DNA of 64,000 nt from Deltaproteobacteria bacterium (lineage in GTDB: Bacteria; Desulfobacterota; Syntrophia; Syntrophales; JACQWR01). Positions 18,801-25,036 of this stretch are shown piece by piece. The stretch covers positions 146,630 to 210,629 of the forward strand of contig JACQWR010000004.1 in assembly GCA_016209105.1 (NCBI GenBank), given 5' to 3'. Made by a program: the position numbers and the translations under genes. Each line of letters opens with the position of its first letter. Position 1 is the stretch's first letter. The notes under the pieces were generated by a model. The model worked only from the letters and a program-made list of their open reading frames with translations, made no database searches and had not been told where the DNA came from.

Positions 18801-19378
18801 GGCCGAAAACGGCGGACTACTTGGCTGCCAACAAGAGGCTACTTGAAGAGCGAGAAAGTGGCCGTCTGCGTGGAACGGCAAAATGGCATGGCTTTATCTA
18901 CCTCAAAAACATGATGCGGCAGGCCTTGCCGAAGCTGTGCGTTCCGCGCTTGGTGGAAACATTATCATGTACACTTGACGGGCATGGATCGCACTTCCTT
19001 GACAATGTTGACGTTGGAGGAGTCGTATTCTCAGAACAGCATGCTCAGCACAACTCGGCTTACCTGCTGGGCCTTTTGAACTCCTCGCTACTACGCTGGT
19101 TCTTCCCACATATCAGTGCACCATTCCGGGGCGGCTTTCGCTCTGCAAACAAACAGTTTCTCTCGCAACTCCCCATCCGTCTGTTGGACCTGTCGGACGC
19201 AGCGGAGCGAACACAGCATGACGCCATTGTGAAGTTAGTGGAGCGCATCCTCACCGCCAAGGCGGCTGACTCCGCAGCCGACACCTCGGCGCTGGAGCAG
19301 GAGATCGACCATATCGTGTATGAACTCTATGAGCTGACGGAAGAGGAGATTGCGATTGTGGAGGGAAAAGTTGAATAG
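15833..19378 (+). CDS. Eco57I-type adenine DNA methyltransferase (large R-M/defence methylase)
   Basis: A 1,181-residue protein. The N-terminal 440 residues have no motif I recognise. They are followed by SFYTPREIVDYMV (about 445), the SAM-binding motif LDPAVGSGAFPMGIL (about 506-520) and the catalytic NPPYV motif (about 733) of N6-adenine methylases. A C-terminal target-recognition region runs from about 870 to 1,140 (it includes the TRD-like HPLVSGTDIR and FISAPFRGGF stretches). Size and layout fit the Eco57I/PglX-like class used in type IIG, BREX and DISARM-like systems. No PD-(D/E)XK motif is apparent in it. GGGAGG precedes the ATG. Base composition drops from GC-rich to visibly AT-richer within the recognition part, suggesting TRD exchange. 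It probably protects host DNA while the PLD-SNF2 protein at 25037 attacks unmodified DNA. Confidence 0.88.
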   Translation: MARIERQQSVLTILQSLRDLDGLKKLFWEELNYERENKPLSMRGWPDSARSALADDPVLFASGGDDQAFHVVYCRLASTGLQRNLERPVVSRLVREHPYCLFVFSDTAQSAWHFLNVKYDETAEKRRLIRRITVRADGGLRTAAERLQMMDLALMGKDLLGIPALVIQKRLDDAFDVESVTKDFYRELANWYFWALRHVRFPKDSPKEADGHDHVGVIRMITRLIFCWFVKEKGLIPGELFDQRRLDELLSGFAPDKDTKKDSVFYKAILQNLFFATLNTEMDKRGWTKDEQNFMAHSLYRYRDLFRKPGEALALFKDIPFLNGGLFECLDKDLGEGVKPRYVRIDGFSRRPDSQPIVPDFLFFGSEREEDLSVDYGDKKFRKVRVRGLIQTLRQYHFTIEENTPIEQEVALDPELAGKVFENLLAAYNPETGATARKQTGSFYTPREIVDYMVDEALIAYLKGRLPAEDEKGAEEKLRRLVSWEESAHDFDDGETEILIAAIDGLKALDPAVGSGAFPMGILHKLVFTLGKLDPDNERWKAKQIAKLDAPVMREEAERLFRQNYDDYGRKLYLIENCLYGVDIQTIAVQIAKMRFFISLIVDQRVDLAATNLGVRPLPNLETKFVAANTLIGIEKPKQGAFRNPDIDAKEAELRKVREKHFNAKTPASKAKYRELDKKLRAQIAELLKRDGWGDTTAKQLAAWDPYDQNASAPFFDPEWMFGIREGFDVVIGNPPYVRVQTLNQTDKDQAVWLKNNYASAAKGNYDLYVVFVERGLQLLASQGQLAYILPHKFFNAQYGQPLRKLVAAGKQLRHVVHFGDQQIFPGATNYVCLLFLARGGTDACRWVCANDLPAWLQSRDGTEGILPAQSITAAEWNFVVGKGSSLFDRLKAMPVKLEDVADIFVGLQTSADDVFILRFVSETAKTITLASKALEREWTFEKELMHPLVSGTDIRTYAPLPVRQFILFPYEIVDDSAELIPLESIMRRWPKTADYLAANKRLLEERESGRLRGTAKWHGFIYLKNMMRQALPKLCVPRLVETLSCTLDGHGSHFLDNVDVGGVVFSEQHAQHNSAYLLGLLNSSLLRWFFPHISAPFRGGFRSANKQFLSQLPIRLLDLSDAAERTQHDAIVKLVERILTAKAADSAADTSALEQEIDHIVYELYELTEEEIAIVEGKVE

Positions 19379-19382
19379 CGGA

Positions 19383-21209
19383 ATGACATCAAGCCTCAAT
19401 CCGGTAGGTGTTTTCCTTCCCTATGACGCCGTCTTCAGTGATGGCCCGATGTCTTTCGATCACTTCAAGCAGATTGTGAAATCACTGAGCCGGACGGATA
19501 CACTCTTTTGGTGTGCAAGACTGAATCTGATTCTTGCCGATCCGCACGTGGATGAGAAATCCAAACAGCAGTGTTGCCTTGATTACTTCTTTACGCCGCA
19601 ACAAATCCAAGTGTTGAACAGTTATATCAAGGGACGTGAGAGTTCTGCGAAGGTCAGTGTGGTGCTTCGTGGTACGCTCTTGGAGCTCATTAGATGGGTT
19701 TGCCTTTTATCTTCTGACCATCCTGACGACGGTGAAACATTCAAAAAATCCAAAGTCCGTAACGCTTTTGCTCAAGTGTTACTGATGGCAAGCGAGTTTT
19801 GGGGGCAACGCATTTACTCTGGCGATGTTTTCGGCAAGGGCGACACAATTGAAGAAAAACGGCGTAATGCACTTCCGATAACTCGACGAGTCATGATGGA
19901 AACATCCATTCACCCTCGGCCATTTGAGGCACTTGTCAGGGGAAGAACCTTGTTCAAGGATTTCATGCCGTTGCATTACAGTGGCTTTGATTCTGCTTTT
20001 CACGATACTACGGGAATATCTATTGACAGCTATTACGATTGTGCGAGCATGTTTCTGAGCCATTGTATAAATACCGAGGCAAAATCTGGAGTCGGGAGTA
20101 AGACAGAAAGCGGGATTTTCACCTTTGCTGCTTGTGTAAAAGCTGCGCCGCATATGGAAAGGCAATTTAGGGCCTATTTCAACCTTCAATCATGTACCAC
20201 CGATGAAGTGAGAGACGGTATCTGGGAAAAAGCCACTGAGCCGGACAGATTCATGAATGAATACAATCTGAAACCACTTCGGGAGCGCCCCATACTTGCT
20301 GCCTCAGGTGATCGTTGGATTATTGTCGACCCGTTGCTTTATGTCGAACAACAAAGCATCGGTCCCCTTTTCCAGTTGATGAAAAATAGATCCAAGAAGG
20401 ACGCAAATGCGCTCACTGAGGCCTTTGGGCATTCTTTTGAAGACTACGTTGGGAGTATTCTGCAGCGCATATATCCATACAGCGGTAGCCAACTCGCGAA
20501 AAGGTTGTGCTGCAATGTTCGAGATGAGGCAGATAGCAGTGTACAGATTGCGGACTTTGCACTGGATGATATCTCCGATATTGTACTGATCGAAACGAAG
20601 ACGGCTTTCATTCCGGATGACAAGGTGGACCCATGTTACGTGGAATCTTACTTGAACTGTCTTCAGCAGCGCTATTGCGAAGACGCGGGCAGGAAGAAAG
20701 GGTATGGTCAGCTTGCACGATCGGTTCAGATGTTGAGCTCGGGGAAATGGAAGCCAGCGGATATGGATATTTCACAAGCCAAACGCATCTTCCCTGTTCT
20801 GTTGGTTCATGACGATCTCCTCGATGCACCTCCCCATTGTTGGTATTTTGCAAATGAGTTCCGGACCGCACTTGATCCAGACACTATTGAATTTGGAGAA
20901 TGGATGGTCAAGGGCCGCTTCCGAGTAGCACCACTGGTTGTGATGACCATCAGTGACCTGGAATGCCTGGAGTCTTCGCTGAGTAAGTTCACGTTGGTTG
21001 ACCTGCTGAAGGCCTATTCGACGACCACGCCTGATCGACTGGTTTCATTGAATAATTTTTTGGCAGCGAGTTCTGCACAGTTCCCACTCTATCGCAACAG
21101 AAGCTTGGCCGCAGACTGCGATAGGATACTGGCTGATGGCTTGCGGCGGGTCTTTCCAACAAGAGCGAACATTTCGATTGTGGAGGATGCGGAAGCCAAG
21201 GGGGAGTGA
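19383..21209 (+). CDS. Unrecognised protein with PD-(D/E)XK nuclease-like core
   Basis: A 608-residue protein I cannot assign to a named family. The middle-to-C-terminal part (about 360-440) has an order of residues typical of the PD-(D/E)XK fold: a Glu in GHSFEDYVGSIL, an Asp in VQIADFALDD, then LIETKT (E-x-K) at the end of a hydrophobic strand. The N-terminal 340 residues look alpha-helical, with no transmembrane segments. The ATG is 4 nt after the methyltransferase stop, and its own end overlaps the GTG region before the TcmP gene, so it is translated as part of the island. Composition is AT-richer than the flanks. A nuclease or effector role is an inference from the motif and neighbours. 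Confidence 0.6.
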   Translation: MTSSLNPVGVFLPYDAVFSDGPMSFDHFKQIVKSLSRTDTLFWCARLNLILADPHVDEKSKQQCCLDYFFTPQQIQVLNSYIKGRESSAKVSVVLRGTLLELIRWVCLLSSDHPDDGETFKKSKVRNAFAQVLLMASEFWGQRIYSGDVFGKGDTIEEKRRNALPITRRVMMETSIHPRPFEALVRGRTLFKDFMPLHYSGFDSAFHDTTGISIDSYYDCASMFLSHCINTEAKSGVGSKTESGIFTFAACVKAAPHMERQFRAYFNLQSCTTDEVRDGIWEKATEPDRFMNEYNLKPLRERPILAASGDRWIIVDPLLYVEQQSIGPLFQLMKNRSKKDANALTEAFGHSFEDYVGSILQRIYPYSGSQLAKRLCCNVRDEADSSVQIADFALDDISDIVLIETKTAFIPDDKVDPCYVESYLNCLQQRYCEDAGRKKGYGQLARSVQMLSSGKWKPADMDISQAKRIFPVLLVHDDLLDAPPHCWYFANEFRTALDPDTIEFGEWMVKGRFRVAPLVVMTISDLECLESSLSKFTLVDLLKAYSTTTPDRLVSLNNFLAASSAQFPLYRNRSLAADCDRILADGLRRVFPTRANISIVEDAEAKGE

Positions 21210-21214
21210 AAGAA

Positions 21215-22342
21215 ATGAGTCCGGACTTCTTTCAAAGCAAGAAACCATGGTCTCGCTATAAGGACATGATTCTGTCCCACTACCTGACGCCATACTTGTT
21301 CAAGGTCTGTAGCTTGGGAAAACCGGTCCTGGTAGTGGATTGTTTCGCCGGTCCGGGACACTTTGAAGATGGAACAGACGGTTCACCACTACTCATTTCC
21401 AAAGCGGTTCGTCAGATTGCGGAAAAAGGGAAAGCCGTCTCGGCTTTGTTTATCGAAGAGAGGAGAAAGTACTTTCAAAAGTTGCAGGAATCAGTGAAGG
21501 ACTACCAAGATATCTGTAATACAAAACATCAAAGCTTTGAAGTTGTCGCCAAGGAAATTGTCGGCATGGGACGCGACAACACGGTGTTTGTCTACATCGA
21601 CCCTTATGGAATAAAGCCTTTACGCTTTGATGCGTTGGCGGAAATCTACGCGAACATAACGCGTGGTTCAAGCATAGAGGTGTTGCTGAATTTCAATGCT
21701 CCTTCTTTGGTTCGCAATGGTCTGGCGGCGTTGAAATGTGCACAACAGGACGACTCGGAGGAAGAACTGGACAGGACAATGACACCGTCTGACATCGATG
21801 CGATAGCCGGCGGCACCTATTGGCGGGAAATCGTAACAAGTGATATTCCCTTCTCTGACAAGGAAGAAAAGTGTGTATCCGAGTATATAGGGATGATGAA
21901 AAGGTACTTTGCAGAAGTGTGCAGTTACGGGATAAAAGAACGGTATGAACACACGATTCCGAAATATCGTCTGCTTTTCGGCTCACGGCACGAGGATGCA
22001 TTTCTCCTTATGAACGATGCCGTCTGTAAAGCGAGAGATGAATTTTTAGGAAAACAGTGCGTGGACGGTTTCCTGTTTGACATGCGGGCGGATGACGAAA
22101 TTCACGATCCCGAACGACTGCGTAGGGCCATTATGGATAGTCTTTCAACCTCCATGACGCGCAAGAAACTGATTGTGCATGCAATGCATAAAGTCTTTGC
22201 CGAGTATAAGGAGTCGGAATATAAGCGCATGATCGGAAGTCTTATCAAGGACGGGAGCTTTTCCTCCAGGTCTGGAAAGACCCGGATCAATGACCACGAA
22301 GAATTGTTTCGAAAAACATCTTCCGATGGTGGACGTCCATGA
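21215..22342 (+). CDS. tcmP: Three-Cys-motif partner protein TcmP-like
   Basis: A 375-residue soluble protein. The N-terminus W-S-R-Y-K (about 12-16), HYLTPYLF and VVDCFAGPGHFEDG (about 45-58) are the signature of the TcmP family. FVYIDPYGIKPL (about 128) further matches its methyltransferase-like Rossmann core: FAGPG resembles the SAM-binding loop and DPYG a catalytic DPP[YFW]-like motif. TcmP proteins are found next to radical SAM proteins with a CxxxCxxC cluster, and such a gene overlaps its stop codon here (ATGA). ATG 21215 has GGGGGAG 9 nt upstream; the GTG at 21206 is too close. The biochemical role is unknown. Confidence 0.8.
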   Translation: MSPDFFQSKKPWSRYKDMILSHYLTPYLFKVCSLGKPVLVVDCFAGPGHFEDGTDGSPLLISKAVRQIAEKGKAVSALFIEERRKYFQKLQESVKDYQDICNTKHQSFEVVAKEIVGMGRDNTVFVYIDPYGIKPLRFDALAEIYANITRGSSIEVLLNFNAPSLVRNGLAALKCAQQDDSEEELDRTMTPSDIDAIAGGTYWREIVTSDIPFSDKEEKCVSEYIGMMKRYFAEVCSYGIKERYEHTIPKYRLLFGSRHEDAFLLMNDAVCKARDEFLGKQCVDGFLFDMRADDEIHDPERLRRAIMDSLSTSMTRKKLIVHAMHKVFAEYKESEYKRMIGSLIKDGSFSSRSGKTRINDHEELFRKTSSDGGRP

Positions 22343-23472
22343 TGATAGAATATAAGAATAACGCTCTCCGGGAACAGCAGGCTGTATACACGGCGGCGGG
22401 CGCAAAGCAGGATCATGCCTTGGTGCGGGAACTATGGGCCATCAAAGGACAGTCGGATCGTTTCCATGTTCAGCGGATAGCTGAGCGGTCGGGACTTCCA
22501 GTTAAATGGCTTTCCGCACCGCCGAGGATCAATGGGGAGCGGGGCATGGATAAGCTCATGGAGGAGCGGAATGTCCTGCTGCTTCGCGACCGCAAAAGCC
22601 CGTTCATCGAACAGTTTCAGCATCCGCTGGGACGGTGCGCGAAGTTTTATAAGCTGACGGCCTACAACAACTGCAATTTCTGGTGCGAGTACTGTTACCT
22701 GTACCTGACTTTTCGGACTTGCCCGGTCTCAACGCACTTCGTGAACTACGAAAGGATGTTCAAGGACATAGAGAAGTTTGACAGGCAGATTATTCCCGAT
22801 GCCCTGCGAGTTTTGAATCTTGGCGAACTTGGCGATCCGTTGGCCGTGGATGATGTCACGGGACTGTCGGAGCAGCTTGTTCCGTTCATGCCGGCACATG
22901 CGCCCCGCACGAAGCTGCTGTTCCTGACCAAGAGCGACTGTGTCCAAAATCTTTTGGAGATGCAGCATGGCGGGCAGACGATCGTTTCGTTCAGCGTCAA
23001 TACGGACAAGGTATGGCAGTATCTGGAGCACCGGACGCCATCGCCGACGGATCGGCTGAAGGCGGCGCGCAAGGTTCAGGATGCCGGGTATGAGGTGCGT
23101 TTGCGAATAGACCCGGTGGTCCGATATTCAACGTGGGAAAAAGATTATCGCAGGCTTACAGAGATGATTTTCGATCACGTCAAGCCTTCGAGGATCACGA
23201 TTGGCGAGTACCGCCCCGCAGAAGGGCTTTCAAGTCACATCAGGACGCGTTTCCCGGAATCGTCCCTCCTGAAGGTGAATGGTTCGTTGATTGTTGAGGC
23301 AGGAAAGCTGCGATATCCGAGGGAATGCAGGATCGAGATGTTCCGCGCGATTGCGGATGGGATTCTGCGCTGCAACAAGAAGGTTCAGATTGCACTTTGC
23401 AAAGAGACTCCGCAGGTTTGGAAAGCGGCAGGTTTGGAGGGGAAAGGATTATGTTGCAACTGCACGGGTTGA
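22339..23472 (+). CDS. Radical SAM protein, spore-photoproduct-lyase-like, TcmP partner
   Basis: A 377-residue protein. The 4Fe-4S motif CNFWCEYC (CxxxCxxC, about 112-119) followed by YLYL, then FSVNTDKVWQYLEHRTPSP and RLRIDPVV, matches the layout of SplB-family radical SAM enzymes (C-x3-C-x2-CYLQ, FSVN, then a second-half barrel). A Cys-rich C-terminus (CCNC at the very end) could bind a further cofactor. SplB repairs thymine dimers in DNA, but this protein has a distinct N-terminal about 90 residues and sits with tcmP in a defence island. A DNA- or RNA-modifying radical reaction is plausible but unproven. The start codon overlaps the tcmP stop. Confidence 0.8.
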   Translation: MMIEYKNNALREQQAVYTAAGAKQDHALVRELWAIKGQSDRFHVQRIAERSGLPVKWLSAPPRINGERGMDKLMEERNVLLLRDRKSPFIEQFQHPLGRCAKFYKLTAYNNCNFWCEYCYLYLTFRTCPVSTHFVNYERMFKDIEKFDRQIIPDALRVLNLGELGDPLAVDDVTGLSEQLVPFMPAHAPRTKLLFLTKSDCVQNLLEMQHGGQTIVSFSVNTDKVWQYLEHRTPSPTDRLKAARKVQDAGYEVRLRIDPVVRYSTWEKDYRRLTEMIFDHVKPSRITIGEYRPAEGLSSHIRTRFPESSLLKVNGSLIVEAGKLRYPRECRIEMFRAIADGILRCNKKVQIALCKETPQVWKAAGLEGKGLCCNCTG

Positions 23473-23485
23473 AAGAAAATAAACC

Positions 23486-23515
23486 TTGACAAAAACGTAC
23501 GTAAAAGGATACTTC
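23486..23515 (+). promoter_or_regulatory. Promoter of the Phd/RelE toxin-antitoxin operon
   Basis: TTGACA (23486-23491), an 18-bp spacer and TACTTC (23510-23515). Palindromic ACGTACGT within the spacer and AAGTACACGT just downstream are possible antitoxin operators. Confidence 0.55.
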
Positions 23516-23540
23516 TAAAAGTACACGTGAAGGAGGAGGT

Positions 23541-23816
23541 ATGCCGAAAAGTATATCCATCATTGAAGCAAGAAAAAAACTGACGAATATTCCGGAACTT
23601 TTTGAGCAGGAGGCGGACCTGGACGTGGTTGCCGTCACCAGGCGGGGCAGGCCGGTCATGGCCATTATGCCCTGGGAGCTTTATGAAGCCCTTGAGGAAA
23701 CCCTGGAGATTTTGGGGGACGAGGCGCTGATGATGCAACTCAGGGAAAGCATAGAGGAGTTGAAAGCAGGACAGCTTATCCCGTGGGAAGAAACCGGCGC
23801 CGGGGCAAGGCGGTGA
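23541..23816 (+). CDS. Phd/YefM-family antitoxin
   Basis: A 91-residue protein whose N-terminus (SISIIEARKKLTNIPELF, then VVAVTRRGRPVMAIMPWELYEAL) is the classic Phd/YefM DNA-binding fold. The C-terminal acidic helix (about 55-85) would wrap the toxin. GGAGGAGG lies just upstream of the ATG. Its TGA overlaps the toxin ATG by one base. Autoregulation through the palindromes around 23497-23530 is expected from the family. Confidence 0.9.
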   Translation: MPKSISIIEARKKLTNIPELFEQEADLDVVAVTRRGRPVMAIMPWELYEALEETLEILGDEALMMQLRESIEELKAGQLIPWEETGAGARR

Positions 23817-24130
23817 TGTGGCCTGTTTTCATCACGCCGACAGCACAGCGGATGCTCCAGGCTATTGCGGACAGGCGGATCAGGGAAAAGATCGGGGATA
23901 TCATCGACCGCCTTCGGCAGGATCCGGAAAAGCAGGGGAAAGCTCTGTTGGGCGAGCTTGCGGGATACCGGAGCATTCGGGCCGTCGGGCAGCGGTGTCG
24001 CATTATCTACAAGGTCGAAAAATCGAGGGTGATCGTCATCGTTATGGCTGTCGGCCTTCGTAAAGAAGGGGCAAAAAAAGACATCTACGCCCTGGCCAGG
24101 AAACTTCTCCGTCTTCGGCTGACAGAGTGA
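23816..24130 (+). CDS. RelE/ParE-superfamily toxin
   Basis: A 104-residue protein with the RelE-type core: PTAQRMLQAI near the N-terminus, then GKALLGELAGYRSIRAVGQRCRIIYKVEK (about 38-66) and a C-terminal VIVMAVGLRKEGAKKDIY. The Arg/Tyr-rich strand is typical of RelE ribosome-dependent mRNA endonucleases, while ParE gyrase toxins look similar, so the target is not fixed. ATG 23816 overlaps the antitoxin stop. Confidence 0.88.
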   Translation: MWPVFITPTAQRMLQAIADRRIREKIGDIIDRLRQDPEKQGKALLGELAGYRSIRAVGQRCRIIYKVEKSRVIVIVMAVGLRKEGAKKDIYALARKLLRLRLTE

Positions 24131-24145
24131 CCTTGAGGGATAATC

Positions 24146-24174
24146 ATGCCCGCCCATGACATAATCGACAATCG
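24146..24174 (+). repeat. 29-bp duplicate of the PLD-SNF2 gene start
   Basis: Bases 24146-24174 match 25037-25065 at 28 of 29 positions, including the ATG, and then diverge at once. The remnant frame would run only about 19 codons. The two copies bracket the HEPN/MNT module, pointing to insertion of that module or a partial duplication of the helicase gene start. Confidence 0.85.
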
Positions 24175-24338
24175 CCGGGGAAAAAGTCTTCCTGATCGGA
24201 GATGAACATGACCTTGCAAAACTGGCTTCTTAACGACTGGCTGCAACCGCTTACCACAAGCCGGAACGGCTGCCCGGATGCCTGATTCTTTGAATTTGTT
24301 GACAAAATATTCCATAATTTCGCCCAAGGACAATAAGG

Positions 24339-24719
24339 ATGGTTGACATCGGCAAACAGGTCTCCTATTGGAAGGAAAACGCCGAGGAAGATTGGGCGGT
24401 CGCTCAGCAGCTCCTTGAAAACGGTCGAATCCGCCATGGACTGTTTTTCGCCCATCTGGCACTGGAAAAGATGCTCAAGGCGCTTGTTTGCAAAAATACC
24501 GGTGATCTGGCGCCCCGAATCCACAACCTGAACCGCCTGATCGATTTGGCGGGTGTTGTATCGAGTTCGGTGCAGACGGACATACTTGCTGAAATGAATG
24601 CTTTTCATATTGAGGGACGCTACCCCGAAACGTTGACAAAGCCGCCAACGGGAGAGGAAGCCATCCGGTATATGAAACGTGCAGAGGAGGCGTTCCGGTG
24701 GTTGACAAATCTGTTGTAA
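24339..24719 (+). CDS. HEPN-domain protein (putative toxin of HEPN/MNT pair)
   Basis: A 126-residue all-helical HEPN protein: the YWKENAEEDWAVAQQLL opening, FFAHLALEKMLKALVCKN (about 41-58), the PRIHNLNRLIDLAG segment and a C-terminal AEEAFRWL helix are typical. HEPN toxins are RNases with an R-x4-6-H motif; here R70/H72 is shorter than the canonical spacing, so catalysis is uncertain. The gene overlaps the start of the partner nucleotidyltransferase by 22 bases. AAGGA lies 8 nt before the ATG. Confidence 0.85.
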   Translation: MVDIGKQVSYWKENAEEDWAVAQQLLENGRIRHGLFFAHLALEKMLKALVCKNTGDLAPRIHNLNRLIDLAGVVSSSVQTDILAEMNAFHIEGRYPETLTKPPTGEEAIRYMKRAEEAFRWLTNLL

Positions 24720-25033
24720 AAGGAGTCAGAAACTACCTGAGGGCCTTGCAGGATCAGGGACTGATCATCAACTTCGGCGTGGTGTTCGGATCACAGGTTA
24801 GAGAAATGCCGGATTCATGGAGCGATATTGATTTATTGGTTGTTTCTCCCCGGTTTGATGACCTGCGGGACCGCGCTGATATTGATCTTCTTTGGCGTGT
24901 TGCGGCAAGGACGGATAATCGCATCGAACCGATCCCCTGCGGAGAGCGGCAGTGGCGCGAGGATGAATCCAGCGCAATCATTGAAATTGCCCGGCGCGAG
25001 GGACAGCCGATCACCATTGCGGAAAACCCATAA
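24698..25033 (+). CDS. MNT-type minimal nucleotidyltransferase (antitoxin of HEPN/MNT pair)
   Basis: A 111-residue protein with the minimal nucleotidyltransferase signature GSQVREMPDSWSDIDLLVV (GSx..., DxD, about 31-49). In studied HEPN/MNT pairs the MNT protein AMPylates and silences the HEPN RNase; that is assumed, not shown, here. GTG 24698 follows GAGGAGG and lies inside the HEPN gene. It ends 3 nt before the PLD-SNF2 start codon. Confidence 0.86.
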   Translation: MVDKSVVKGVRNYLRALQDQGLIINFGVVFGSQVREMPDSWSDIDLLVVSPRFDDLRDRADIDLLWRVAARTDNRIEPIPCGERQWREDESSAIIEIARREGQPITIAENP

Positions 25034-25036
25034 CCG

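Noticed and set aside
23486..23530. Assigning a precise operator to the Phd-like antitoxin
   Set aside because: ACGTACGT and AAGTACACGT are suggestive, but the two palindromes do not match each other well enough to define a site.
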